Position numbers and translations under genes: made by a program | Source of the DNA: Thalassobius sp047123305 | Lineage (GTDB): Bacteria; Pseudomonadota; Alphaproteobacteria; Rhodobacterales; Rhodobacteraceae | Assembly: GCF_047123305.1 (NCBI RefSeq) | Contig: NZ_CP138918.1 | Coordinates: 3,100,001 to 3,164,000, forward strand | Length of the DNA: 64,000 nucleotides | Direction of reading: 5' to 3' | In this document: in pieces, positions 26,111-34,680 of the stretch | Numbering within the stretch: position 1 is the stretch's first letter | How the letters are laid out: the number at the start of each line of letters is the position of its first letter | Notes under the pieces: model-generated | The model's database searches: none | What the model saw: only the letters and a program-made list of their open reading frames with translations | What the model was told of the DNA's origin: nothing

Positions 26111-26651
26111 GTCGCTGGCAGCCGCACTGGTTCTGGCAGCAGGCCCTGTCGCCGCTGCCGGCATCAACATCGAGGTCGAAGGTGAGGCCAATGGCACCAT
26201 CCAGATCGACCTGTTCGAGGATGTGGCCCCCGGCCATGTTGAACAGATCACCGCATTGGCGGCGGAAGGCTCCTATGATGGGATTGTCTTTCACCGCGTG
26301 ATCGAAGGTTTCATGGCGCAAACTGGCGACGTGCAGTTTGGGTTTCTGGGCGGTGACATGCGGATGGCGGGCCGTGGCGGGTCGGATCGTCCCGACCTGA
26401 AGGCGGAGTTTTCCGACCTGAACTTCGACCGGGGTGTTGTGGGTATGGCGCGCAGCCAGAACCCGAACTCGGCCAATTCACAGTTCTTCATCATGTTCGC
26501 CCCGGCGCCGCATCTGAACGGTCAGTACACCATCGTGGGTGAAGTGACCGAAGGCATGGATGTGGTGGACGCCATCAAACGTGGCGCAGGTCGCAACGGC
26601 GAAGTTGTCGGCGCGCCGGATGTGATGAAAAAGGTCACTGTGACCGAGTGA
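26103..26651 (+). CDS. Exported cyclophilin-type peptidyl-prolyl isomerase
   Basis: A 182-residue paralogue of the preceding protein with an N-terminal signal peptide (MYKSLAAALVLAAGPVAAA) predicted to be cut before GINIEVEG, so it should act in the periplasm. FHRVIEGFMAQTGD and GMARSQNPNSANSQFFI give the cyclophilin fold and catalytic residues. The start ATG lies 8 bases inside the ppiB end. A cytoplasmic and a periplasmic cyclophilin thus come from one message, an arrangement common in this group. Confidence 0.92.
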   Translation: MYKSLAAALVLAAGPVAAAGINIEVEGEANGTIQIDLFEDVAPGHVEQITALAAEGSYDGIVFHRVIEGFMAQTGDVQFGFLGGDMRMAGRGGSDRPDLKAEFSDLNFDRGVVGMARSQNPNSANSQFFIMFAPAPHLNGQYTIVGEVTEGMDVVDAIKRGAGRNGEVVGAPDVMKKVTVTE

Positions 26652-26677
26652 TTTCGGCACTGACAGTGTGATTTTGG

Positions 26678-26731
26678 CAAACGCCGCCTCTTTGGCCTTT
26701 ACGTGAGGGCTTGGGGCGGCGTTTGTGTTTT
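26678..26731 (+). terminator. Hairpin terminator of the cyclophilin pair
   Basis: An 11-bp stem CAAACGCCGCC / GGCGGCGTTTG with a 26-nt loop, followed by TGTTTT. Confidence 0.6.
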
Positions 26732-26755
26732 GAGTATTTCTGGCAAGATGAAACG
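26727..26755 (+). repeat. Short intergenic repeat TTGAGTATTT...CAAGATGAAA, copy 1
   Basis: The stretch from TTTTGAGTATTT through GGCAAGATGAAAC recurs almost unchanged at 37384-37410, and in degenerate and inverted forms at 30413-30464. It lies just downstream of the cyclophilin terminator. Confidence 0.6.
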
Positions 26756-26785
26756 GGCGTTCTTAGGGATGTCACAGGGGGCGAG

Positions 26786-27577
26786 ATGACAGCATTGGAC
26801 GTTATTCGGGCGCGTGCACCGGAGGCGGCGCCGAAAGTGGGGTTTATTCTGGGATCGGGCCTTGGCGGGCTGGCGGATCATGTCGAGGGCGTCTCGATCG
26901 ATTATGCGGATCTGCCGGGGTTTCCGCATGTGGGTGTGTCGGGCCATAAGGCGCAGCTGCATCTGGGGTGGTTTGAGGGCTGTGAGGTCGCCATCCTGGG
27001 CGGGCGCGAGCATCTTTATGAAAACGGCAATGCGGCGGCGATGCGCACACCTTTGGAGGTGCTGAAGGCGCTGGGGGTGGAGGTGTTGTTTCTGACCAAT
27101 GCCTGCGGGTCCTTTCGCGCCGATATCCCGCCCGGGGATCTGATGCTGCTCAGCGATCACATCAACTATTCGGGCCGTTCGCCCTTGATTGGCGAAAAGA
27201 CCGACAAGCGGTTTGTGAACCTGACCGAGGCCTATGATCCGGATCTGCGCGCAGAGTTGAGCGAGATTGCCACGGGGCAGGGGATCGACCTGAAGTCAGG
27301 GGTTTATGCCTGGTATTCCGGCCCCAACTTTGAAACCCCTGCCGAGATCCGGATGCTGAAGCTGCTGGGCGCTGATGCGGTGGGAATGTCCACAGTGCCC
27401 GAGGCCATTCTGGGGCGTTTTCTGGAGATGCGGGTCTGTGCCTTTTCCGTTGTGACCAATATGGCGGCCGGTCTGGGCAACGAACACATCAGCCATGACC
27501 ACACCAAGGCCTCTGCCCCCATCGGGGCGGCGAAGCTGGAAAGGATCATTCGGGCGTTTCTGCGGGCGCGGGCCTGA
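26786..27577 (+). CDS. Purine nucleoside phosphorylase (trimeric, PNP-II type)
   Basis: Cleaves purine nucleosides with phosphate to base and ribose-1-phosphate. The 263-residue protein has the phosphate-binding GFILGSGLGGLAD, GGREHLYENG with its histidine, FLTNACGSF, the WYSGPNFETPAEIRM motif, GMSTVPEAILG and SVVTNMAAGL. These mark the trimeric family. ATG 26786 (MTALDVIRAR) fits the family start; the open frame upstream to 26711 is not likely to be translated. Confidence 0.92.
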   Translation: MTALDVIRARAPEAAPKVGFILGSGLGGLADHVEGVSIDYADLPGFPHVGVSGHKAQLHLGWFEGCEVAILGGREHLYENGNAAAMRTPLEVLKALGVEVLFLTNACGSFRADIPPGDLMLLSDHINYSGRSPLIGEKTDKRFVNLTEAYDPDLRAELSEIATGQGIDLKSGVYAWYSGPNFETPAEIRMLKLLGADAVGMSTVPEAILGRFLEMRVCAFSVVTNMAAGLGNEHISHDHTKASAPIGAAKLERIIRAFLRARA

Positions 27578-27608
27578 GGCCTCGTTAATCCGGCCCAATT
27601 AATCTGGC

Positions 27609-27968
27609 CTAGTCAATAAAGCTCCAGCTGTCGGCACCGTCAAAGTGGCGGAGCGGGATCTTGGCGGCCTCGGCCAGATCGCAGAGGTTGAGGTTCACCG
27701 CCATATGGCCGGTGTCCGGCTCTGACATGTTTTCCCAATGGGTCGGGCAGCCACAGGTGGTGCAGCTGTGAAAGCCGATGTTTTTCTCATCGCGCAGGTA
27801 GCGGCGGGTGGCGCCTTCGGCCATGTGGAAGGTGATCTGATCGGCATTGGCATAAATCCAGGTGGCCCCCAAACGACGGCAGATCGAGCAGTTGCAGGTG
27901 ACCGCCCGGTCGGCGGTTGCGTGGTAATCAAACCGAACGGCGCCGCAGTGGCAGGAACCTTGGAGCAT
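27609..27968 (-). CDS. GFA family (glutathione-dependent formaldehyde-activating enzyme-like) protein
   Basis: A 119-residue zinc-binding protein of the CENP-V/GFA fold. The cysteine sets GSCHCGAVRF, VTCNCSICRRLG and CTTCGCPTHW are all present. The function of most family members is unproven, so no substrate is assigned. Confidence 0.88.
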   Translation of the reverse strand: MLQGSCHCGAVRFDYHATADRAVTCNCSICRRLGATWIYANADQITFHMAEGATRRYLRDEKNIGFHSCTTCGCPTHWENMSEPDTGHMAVNLNLCDLAEAAKIPLRHFDGADSWSFID

Positions 27969-27987
27969 GGCAGGGGATCCTTTGCAG

Positions 27988-28659
27988 TCAGAGAAAGAGG
28001 GTCAGAAGGGGCCAGATGGCCAGGCCGAACAGGCAGGTCAGGCTCAGCGACATGAACAGCCCGCGCCACCCCGCCCGCCCGGTGAGGAACGCCCCGGCAT
28101 GGCCCAAACGCCCCAGGCCAAAGCCCAGCAGCCACAGTGCCGTCAGCCAAAACGGCGGGGACAGCAGCAGAAAGGGCAGGGCAAGAAAGGCGAAATAGAC
28201 GGTGTTTTCGGTGGCGTTGCGGTGGGCATTGTGGTGGCGGGTGAGCTCGGTCTGGGCCGCTGGTGATACGGCTGCGGGATCAAGACCGCGCGCGGCGTAT
28301 TCCTCGGGCGTGGCCTGCAGCCCGTGTTTCAGACGCAGCAGCTCCGTGGCTGTCATCAGCCAGATGTGATTGGCCAGCAAGAGCACACCGGCCAGGCCGA
28401 GCAGGTGCAGATGCGGGCGCTGCGGCAGCGCGACCTCTGCCGCAGAAGATGGGCCAACGACTGCCAGACCCGATATGGCCAGACCTGACATGGCCAGCCC
28501 CGATACGGCCAGCGCGATCAGGATCAGGCCAAACGGATAGGCCAGGATGAAACGGCGCGCCATCCTCTGACGTTTGGTGGGCGTGGCCGTTGGGCCAGCG
28601 GCGCGTGTGTGGGCGGGCATGGCGAAGGTCCAAATCTGTTTTAACAATAGATCTGACAT
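27988..28659 (-). CDS. MAPEG family membrane protein
   Basis: A 223-residue protein with about four hydrophobic helices and the MAPEG motif RHHNAHRNATENTVYFAF near residue 140, then GLGRLGHAGAF, typical of membrane-associated glutathione/eicosanoid-type proteins of unknown substrate. An internal Ala/Ser/Gly-rich helix (SGLAMSGLAISGLAVVG) is encoded by three 15-base tandem repeats. The start is uncertain: ATG 28659, or later ATGs giving MPAHTRAAG or MARRFILAY, are possible. Confidence 0.75.
   Translation of the reverse strand: MSDLLLKQIWTFAMPAHTRAAGPTATPTKRQRMARRFILAYPFGLILIALAVSGLAMSGLAISGLAVVGPSSAAEVALPQRPHLHLLGLAGVLLLANHIWLMTATELLRLKHGLQATPEEYAARGLDPAAVSPAAQTELTRHHNAHRNATENTVYFAFLALPFLLLSPPFWLTALWLLGFGLGRLGHAGAFLTGRAGWRGLFMSLSLTCLFGLAIWPLLTLFL
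28466..28510. repeat. Three 15-base tandem repeats inside the MAPEG gene
   Basis: Units start at 28466, 28481 and 28496 and share the pattern AGACC-GAYATGGCC with a few changes. They encode SGLA(M/I/V) units in a transmembrane helix. Confidence 0.7.
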
Positions 28660-28710
28660 AAGTATCGCGCCATGAGATGAAAGGGATCGGGGGGCGCGAT
28701 GCGTTTTTTA

Positions 28711-29241
28711 TCACTGCATGCGCATGGCCTTGGTGAACTCTTGCAAGGCGTCCTTTTGCTTGCCACTTAGCGTGCCGGAGCCGAATTTGGCAATCATCTG
28801 AAGGCTTTGAGCAACGGCGTTGAAATGATCCTGCCCTGAAAGTTTGTAGAGTTTGCGGGCCAGACGTGGCACCGCCTGCGCCGCGCCGCCACATTCGCCG
28901 ACCAGCCAGCGGCCCAGAACAGCCAGTTCTTCGGCATCGTCATGGCTGACGTGCAGGTTTTCCCGCAGAGCGCTGATCATCGCGGTTTTCTGTTCCGCGG
29001 TTGGGTAGTCGTCCAGTTCCAGGAAGGCAACAACCACGGCGCCGGCCGCCACCAGCGGGTCGTCGATGGCCTCGGCGGGATGGGTGTTGTTGCGCCGCCT
29101 GAAACCGAAACGGCGTGCTGCAAGACGCACGTCGTTGGCAACATCCAGCAGCTCATGGGTCATTTCGGCGGCGTTGCGGGCGCGCAGGATCCAGAAATAG
29201 GCCGCACCGGCCACGGCCAGAAGGCCCAGGAGAAAGGGCAT
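28711..29241 (-). CDS. Membrane-anchored hypothetical protein, possibly TerB-like
   Basis: A 176-residue protein with one N-terminal transmembrane helix (FLLGLLAVAGAAYFWIL) followed by a soluble alpha-helical domain. The segment DDPLVAAGAVVVAFLELDDY and the repeated acidic helices resemble TerB/DjlA-like domains, but I am not sure. It is probably a conserved protein of the group with unknown role. It lies in a run of three minus-strand small genes, separately promoted. Confidence 0.6.
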   Translation of the reverse strand: MPFLLGLLAVAGAAYFWILRARNAAEMTHELLDVANDVRLAARRFGFRRRNNTHPAEAIDDPLVAAGAVVVAFLELDDYPTAEQKTAMISALRENLHVSHDDAEELAVLGRWLVGECGGAAQAVPRLARKLYKLSGQDHFNAVAQSLQMIAKFGSGTLSGKQKDALQEFTKAMRMQ

Positions 29242-29414
29242 GAAAAACCTCTTTGAATAGAATCTGAGCCCACAATGTCGCGCAAACTGCAGGGCGCCAG
29301 ACTTTGTGTAACACGGCGGTGCGCACTGCTGCTCACTGGTGCATCAAAATCACGTGGGGCGGGCTAGGCGGGGCGCGGGGGATCTGTCACGCTTACCTGC
29401 AGGAGGACGCCCCG

Positions 29415-30392
29415 ATGAAACGCACGCTTTTGGCGCTTGCCACCACATTTGCCGCCACTTTTTCCGCTGCGCTGCCTGCCAGCGCCGATCCGAACTTCTG
29501 GCAATATGAATGGCCGGACACCGATTTCAGCCAGACCACGATTAAGAACTGGAAAGAGATCATGTCCGGCGGGCCGCCCAAAGATGGCATCCCGGCGGTG
29601 GATGATCCTCAGTTTCTGCGTCAGGCGGATGAGGCGGGGCTGGAGCCGCGCGAAAGTGTGATCACGGTGGCGCTGGAGGGGCAGCAGGCGCGGGCCTATC
29701 CGCTGCGCTATCTGATGTGGCATGAAATTGTGAACGATCGGATTGGCGATGTGCCGGTGGCGGTGACCTTCTGTCCCCTGTGCAACTCGGCCATTGTGTT
29801 TGACCGGCGCACCGCTGCGGGGGAGCTGTCTTTTGGGGTGTCGGGCAAGCTGCGCAATTCGGACATGGTGATGTATGACCGCGAAACCCAGAGCTGGTGG
29901 CAACAGGCGCTTGGCACCGGCATCGTGGGGCAGTTGACCGATGTAAAGCTGGTGGAACTGCCGGTCTGGATGGAAAGCTGGGCCGCTTTCCGGGAGGCCC
30001 ATCCCGACGGGTTGGTTATGGCCGAGCCACCCTATCGCCGCGCCTATGGCATGAACCCCTATCAGAACTACGACAGTTCGCAGCGGCCGTTCCTCTATAG
30101 CGGCGAAAACCCACCCCATGGCGTGCCGCCGTTGATGCGGGTGGTGCGGGTTGGGGATGCTGCCTGGACCTTTGACCGGCTGCGGGCGGAAAAGGAAATC
30201 TCAGAAAACGGGGTGACGCTGACCTGGGTCGATGAACAATCCTCGGCGCTGGACACAGCCAATATCGGCGGCGGCAAATCCGTTGGGGCGATCCGGGTGC
30301 GCGATGGTGCGGGCAAGGATGTGGCCCATGACGTGATGTTCGCCTTTGCCTTCCATGCCTTCTGGCCTGAAGGGGACTGGATGGTGAACTAG
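29415..30392 (+). CDS. DUF3179 domain protein, exported
   Basis: A 325-residue protein with a signal peptide (MKRTLLALATTFAATFSAAL, cut near ASA-DP). It has the DUF3179 signatures YPLRYLMWHEIVND, VTFCPLCNSAIVFDR with two cysteines, and SGKLRNSDMVMYDRET. The family's function is unknown. ATG 29415 is preceded by GCAGGAGG; an upstream frame from 29304 has no signal and is rejected. Confidence 0.88.
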   Translation: MKRTLLALATTFAATFSAALPASADPNFWQYEWPDTDFSQTTIKNWKEIMSGGPPKDGIPAVDDPQFLRQADEAGLEPRESVITVALEGQQARAYPLRYLMWHEIVNDRIGDVPVAVTFCPLCNSAIVFDRRTAAGELSFGVSGKLRNSDMVMYDRETQSWWQQALGTGIVGQLTDVKLVELPVWMESWAAFREAHPDGLVMAEPPYRRAYGMNPYQNYDSSQRPFLYSGENPPHGVPPLMRVVRVGDAAWTFDRLRAEKEISENGVTLTWVDEQSSALDTANIGGGKSVGAIRVRDGAGKDVAHDVMFAFAFHAFWPEGDWMVN

Positions 30393-30412
30393 CGCTGCTG
30401 CGAAACGCTGTA

Positions 30413-30464
30413 TTTTGAGTATTTATGGATCGTTGAAAGGCGCTTTCATCTTGCCAGAAAACTC
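30413..30464. repeat. Short intergenic repeat, degenerate direct and inverted copies
   Basis: 30413-30440 holds TTTTGAGTATTTATGG followed by a diverged GTTGAAAGG. 30444-30464 is an inverted copy: its complement reads GAGTTTTCTGGCAAGATGAAA. Compare 26727-26755 and 37384-37410. It lies between two convergent genes. Confidence 0.5.
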
Positions 30465-30540
30465 TGGGGGTGAGGCGCCTTGCGCCGAGGGGGCAACGCT
30501 CCCTTTTGCCTGAAAGGCCTAAAACACCGGTGGCCGGGGC

Positions 30541-30966
30541 TTAGTGGGTGGTTGCGTCGGCTTCGAGCGTCAGCAGGGCGGCGTCGAGCCAGCTGGCGGG
30601 CAAGTTGCCGCCGTTAGAGGCGATCATCGCGTTGATCAGCTCCGCGCCCCAATTGGTGGCGCCGGCGTATTCATTGCGCAGGGCCAGATAGTTCATGAAC
30701 TCCGGCATCCGACTTTCTAAAGTGGTGCTGGGGCTGTCCTGCAGGGGGCGATAGCGGCGGGCGACGCGGACGTAATCCACCAAAGGGTCACCATCGCCAC
30801 GGGTCATGGTCAGTTCGACAAAGACGCCGCCCTGCATGGTAAACCCCAATTCCTCCATCCGGGACATCAGCGCGGCGGTATAACTGCGCTCTTCGGTTGA
30901 AGTGGAGGCATGCACGGCGGTGACCGAAATTTCGGGAAGGGAGATTTTGAGCATATCGTTTGGCAT
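30541..30966 (-). CDS. Hypothetical protein
   Basis: A 141-residue soluble protein I do not recognise. It contains SYTAALMSRMEELGFTMQGG, a beta/alpha central part (FVELTMTRGDGDPLVDYVRV) and GATNWGAELINAMIASNGGN. The codon use and GC are ordinary for the region, so it is probably a conserved lineage gene. Two starts are possible (MPNDMLK or MLKISLP); neither has a strong ribosome site. It stands alone. Confidence 0.65.
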   Translation of the reverse strand: MPNDMLKISLPEISVTAVHASTSTEERSYTAALMSRMEELGFTMQGGVFVELTMTRGDGDPLVDYVRVARRYRPLQDSPSTTLESRMPEFMNYLALRNEYAGATNWGAELINAMIASNGGNLPASWLDAALLTLEADATTH

Positions 30967-31366
30967 GGCAAATCGCTGGCTTTGCTAGATTAAATCAATG
31001 AAGGCCAAAACGGCCGAGAAAACGGAAAACACAATCGAATAAGTTGAGACTATCATATTTTTGGCGAATTGAGAAGGTATATACAACCCATGCGATTGGT
31101 AGGGTATTCCATGCCTTTTGGTGTGGTTTTGCCAGCGGGCTGCGTAGGGCGCGAGAATTTCTGGCTGCGGTGCAATCCATCATTGCCGTGGCGCGGCGCG
31201 CAGGGTATCACTCCTGCCATGAACAAAACCCTTTGCATCATTACCTGCTGTATTCCCTGCTGAGTTTTCTCAGTTTTGCAGGCGTGTCGGGCCGTTCTCT
31301 ATCTTCCATACATGAGTTGATCTTGCTAAGCCCGCCGCGAAGCTTTGGTGCGCGTGTGAGGACGCT
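30967..31366. other. 400-base gap before cysS
   Basis: No convincing gene is seen. The left part is AT-rich and may hold divergent promoters (for example TTGAGAAGG with TATATACA near 31068-31085). The plus-strand open stretch across it has no coding character. Confidence 0.5.
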
Positions 31367-32860
31367 ATGACGGATACCGTGATTAAACTGCACAACTCGA
31401 TAAGCCGGTCGAAAGAGGCGTTTGCGCCGATCGACCCCAAAAATGTGCGGATGTATGTCTGTGGTCCAACGGTTTATGACCGCGCCCATCTGGGCAATGC
31501 ACGGCCGGTGATTGTGTTTGACACGCTCTACCGTCTGCTGCGCCATGTTTACGGGGCGGAGCATGTCACCTATGCTCGCAACTTCACGGATGTGGATGAC
31601 AAGATCAACGCCACTGCCGTGTCGCGCAAAGAGGCGGGGGCCGAGGGCACGCTGGAACAGCTGGTCACCCAACGCTCGGATGAGACCATCGCCTGGTATC
31701 TGAAGGACATGGGCGCGCTTGGTGCGATGGAACCCGATCACATGCCGCGCGCAACCGAGTTTATCGGACCGATGGTGGCGATGATCGAGGATCTGATTGC
31801 CAAGGGTCATGCCTATGCCACTGAGGGCCATGTGCTGTTCGCGGTGGAAAGCTACAAAAACTACGGCGCGCTGTCGGGTCGGTCGGTGGATGACATGATC
31901 GCCGGCGCGCGGGTCGAAGTGGCGCCTTACAAGAAAAACCCGATGGATTTTGTGCTGTGGAAGCCTTCGACGGATGACCTGCCGGGCTGGGACAGCCCCT
32001 GGGGCCGTGGGCGTCCGGGCTGGCATATCGAATGCTCGGCCATGTCTTATGAGCTGCTAGGCGCGTCCTTTGACATTCACGGTGGCGGCAACGACCTGCA
32101 GTTCCCGCATCATGAGAATGAGATTGCGCAAAGCTGCTGCGCCCACCCCAAGGGGGAGTTTGCCCGCTACTGGATGCACAATGAGATGCTGCAAGTTGAG
32201 GGCAAGAAGATGTCCAAGTCACTAGGCAACTTCTTCACCGTGCGGGACCTGTTGGATCAGGGTGTGCCCGGTGAGGTGATCCGCTTTGTCTTCCTGTCGA
32301 CCCATTACGGCAAGCCGATGGACTGGACCGAGAAGAAGGCGAAAGAGGCGGAGAAATTCCTAAGGAAGGTGGCGGAGTTTCTTGCTGCGGATCCAAGCAC
32401 AGAGGTTTGGAGCTCGGGGCCCAATGTGATCGTGCCGCAAGAGTTGGTCGACGCTCTTGCCAATGATCTGAATACCTCATTGGCGCTGACTTTGGTCCGT
32501 AAGTATCTCAAAGAAGGAAAAAAGGCTGAACTGCGTGGTTCTTTGTGGTTGCTGGGATTTGACGAGCAAAGCCTCATCGAAAATTTCCATCCTTTCATGG
32601 CGAGCGCGTCGTCGGAGGTTCAGGTGGCTGGTGTTGTTTCGGCTGCAAGAACTCAAGAAGAAGGCGGTCTTGAGTTGGCGCACTTGGGTCGAAAACTAAC
32701 AGCCCTCCGTGCCACGGCGATGGAGACCAAGGACTTTGCGCCGGTGGATGCGTTGAAAAACGCGCTGATGGACGCCGGGGTTGAGGTGCGGATGAGCAAG
32801 GCGGGGGTGGAACTGCTACCCGGTGCCGGTTTTGATGCGGCGAAGCTGGAAGGGCTTTGA
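31367..32860 (+). CDS. cysS: Cysteinyl-tRNA synthetase
   Basis: Charges tRNA-Cys. The 497-residue class I synthetase has the zinc cysteine in RMYVCGPTVYD, the HIGH-like HLGN at about residue 42, DVDDKINATA, the zinc-site residues in GWHIECSAM and HGGGNDLQFPHHENEIAQS, and the KMSKS loop in GKKMSKSLGNFF. TGAGGA lies before ATG 31367. The C-terminal helical domain from about 32390 to 32700 is markedly less GC-rich and has different codon use (many lysines, AAG/AAA, TTG), then returns to normal at KDFAPVDALKNAL. Confidence 0.95.
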   Translation: MTDTVIKLHNSISRSKEAFAPIDPKNVRMYVCGPTVYDRAHLGNARPVIVFDTLYRLLRHVYGAEHVTYARNFTDVDDKINATAVSRKEAGAEGTLEQLVTQRSDETIAWYLKDMGALGAMEPDHMPRATEFIGPMVAMIEDLIAKGHAYATEGHVLFAVESYKNYGALSGRSVDDMIAGARVEVAPYKKNPMDFVLWKPSTDDLPGWDSPWGRGRPGWHIECSAMSYELLGASFDIHGGGNDLQFPHHENEIAQSCCAHPKGEFARYWMHNEMLQVEGKKMSKSLGNFFTVRDLLDQGVPGEVIRFVFLSTHYGKPMDWTEKKAKEAEKFLRKVAEFLAADPSTEVWSSGPNVIVPQELVDALANDLNTSLALTLVRKYLKEGKKAELRGSLWLLGFDEQSLIENFHPFMASASSEVQVAGVVSAARTQEEGGLELAHLGRKLTALRATAMETKDFAPVDALKNALMDAGVEVRMSKAGVELLPGAGFDAAKLEGL

Positions 32861-32869
32861 ATCTACGTA

Positions 32870-33018
32870 GCTCGGGCGTCAGCCCGAGCCGCGCCCGACC
32901 CTCCCCCCGGGAGGGCGCTTTGGCGAAGTCTTACCTACTAAAGACCTTGTCATGGGCTTGAAAGGCACCACGGTGCTCATATGGAACGAATGCGCCCACC
33001 CAGGGTCGGGCGCGGCTC
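32870..33018. repeat. Intergenic region with hairpins and a 17-bp inverted repeat
   Basis: 32870-32889 is a hairpin GCTCGGGC-GTCA-GCCCGAGC. 32899-32915 is a second, CCCTCCC-CCC-GGGAGGG. A perfect 17-bp inverted repeat joins 32886-32902 (GAGCCGCGCCCGACCCT) to 33002-33018 (AGGGTCGGGCGCGGCTC), about 100 bases apart. There is no T run, so this is not an ordinary terminator. Confidence 0.65.
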
Positions 33019-33057
33019 TTGGCGCAAGCCTGAGCGGGAGAATTGAGGGGAGCCAGC

Positions 33058-34680
33058 ATGTCACGCGAGCGGCTATATATCTACGACACCACCTTGCGCG
33101 ACGGGCAGCAGACGCAGGGGGTGCAGTTTTCCACGCCGGAGAAGCATCAGATTGCGGCGGTGCTGGATGAGCTGGGTGTGGACTACATCGAGGGCGGCTG
33201 GCCTGGTGCCAACCCCACGGACAGCGAGTTCTTTGAGGCCAAGCCCAAGCTGAAGGCGCGTTTCACCGCTTTTGGCATGACCAAGCGGGCGGGGCGTTCG
33301 GCAGACAATGACGATGTGCTGGCGGCGGTGATGAATGCCGGCACGGGGTCGGTCTGTCTGGTTGGCAAATCCCATGACTTCCACGTGGAAACCGCGCTGG
33401 GGATCACCTTGGCGGAAAACACTGAAAACGTGGCCAAATCGGTCGAGCATATCGTCGCTTCGGGGCGCGAAGCGCTGTTTGATGCGGAACATTTCTTTGA
33501 TGGCTATAAGGCCAATCCGGCTTATGCGCTGGAGGCGGTGAAGGCGGCCTATGAGGCTGGTGCGCGCTGGGTGGTGCTGTGCGACACCAATGGCGGCACC
33601 ATGCCGTCTGAGATCGGGGCAATTGTGGCGGCGGTGATTGCGGCGGGCATTCCCGGCGATCACCTCGGGATCCACACCCACAACGATACGGAAAACGCGG
33701 TGGCTGGCTCATTGGCGGCGGTGGAGGCCGGGGCGCGGCAGATCCAGGGCACGCTCAATGGCCTGGGCGAACGTTGTGGCAATGCCAATCTGACCACGCT
33801 GATCCCAACGCTGTTGCTGAAGGAACCCTATGCCAGCCAGTTTGACACTGGTGTGAGCCGGGAGGCGCTGAGCGGGCTAGTGAAAGCCTCGCGTCTGTTG
33901 GATGACATTCTGAACCGGGTGCCGCAGCGGCAGGCGCCCTATGTGGGGGCGTCGGCCTTTGCCCATAAGGCGGGGCTGCATGCCTCGGCGATCCTGAAAG
34001 ATCCCAGCACCTATGAGCATATTGACCCCGCCACAGTGGGCAATGACCGCATCATTCCGATGTCCAATCAGGCCGGGCAGTCCAACCTGCGCCGCCGACT
34101 GGCCGAGGCCGGTTTGGAAGTCGACAAAGGCAATCCGGCGCTGGCGCGGATCCTGGATGTGATCAAGGCGCGCGAAAGCGAGGGCTACACCTATGATTCC
34201 GCGCAGGCGAGCTTTGAGCTGCTGGCGCGGGCTGAGCTGGGGCAACTGCCCGAGTTCTTTGAGGTGAAGCGCTACAAGGTCACGGTGGAGCGGCGCAAGA
34301 ACAAGTACAACCGCATGGTCTCTCTCTCTGAAGCGGTGGTTGTTGTCAAAGTGGACGGTGAAAAGAAGCTGTCGGTGTCGGAATCGATGGATGAGACCGG
34401 CAGTGACCGCGGTCCGGTGAACGCGCTGGCCAAGGCCTTGATAAAGGATCTGGGGCGCTATTCCGAAGTGCTGGCCGATATGCGGCTGGTCGACTTCAAG
34501 GTGCGGATAACTCAGGGCGGTACCGAAGCCGTCACCCGTGTCATCATCGACAGCGAAGACGGCCAGGGGCGGCGCTGGTCCACCGTGGGCGTGTCGCCAA
34601 ACATAGTGGATGCCTCCTTTGATGCGCTGTGTGACGCGATCACCTGGAAGCTGTTGCGCGGTGAAGAGGCGGGATCGTGA
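33058..34680 (+). CDS. cimA: (R)-citramalate synthase
   Basis: Condenses pyruvate with acetyl-CoA to citramalate, a route to isoleucine. The 540-residue protein has the DRE-TIM motif IYDTTLRDGQQTQGV, IEGGWPGANPTD, HTHNDTENAVAG with the metal histidines, GTLNGLGERCGNANL, and the C-terminal LeuA allosteric domain. The length and the GGWPGANP motif fit CimA rather than isopropylmalate synthase. ATG 33058 is preceded by GAGGGGAG. It overlaps the next gene by four bases. Confidence 0.93.
   Translation: MSRERLYIYDTTLRDGQQTQGVQFSTPEKHQIAAVLDELGVDYIEGGWPGANPTDSEFFEAKPKLKARFTAFGMTKRAGRSADNDDVLAAVMNAGTGSVCLVGKSHDFHVETALGITLAENTENVAKSVEHIVASGREALFDAEHFFDGYKANPAYALEAVKAAYEAGARWVVLCDTNGGTMPSEIGAIVAAVIAAGIPGDHLGIHTHNDTENAVAGSLAAVEAGARQIQGTLNGLGERCGNANLTTLIPTLLLKEPYASQFDTGVSREALSGLVKASRLLDDILNRVPQRQAPYVGASAFAHKAGLHASAILKDPSTYEHIDPATVGNDRIIPMSNQAGQSNLRRRLAEAGLEVDKGNPALARILDVIKARESEGYTYDSAQASFELLARAELGQLPEFFEVKRYKVTVERRKNKYNRMVSLSEAVVVVKVDGEKKLSVSESMDETGSDRGPVNALAKALIKDLGRYSEVLADMRLVDFKVRITQGGTEAVTRVIIDSEDGQGRRWSTVGVSPNIVDASFDALCDAITWKLLRGEEAGS

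Noticed and set aside
31044..31370. 108-codon frame before cysS
   Set aside because: It has no ribosome site and low-complexity content, and lies in the AT-rich promoter gap.
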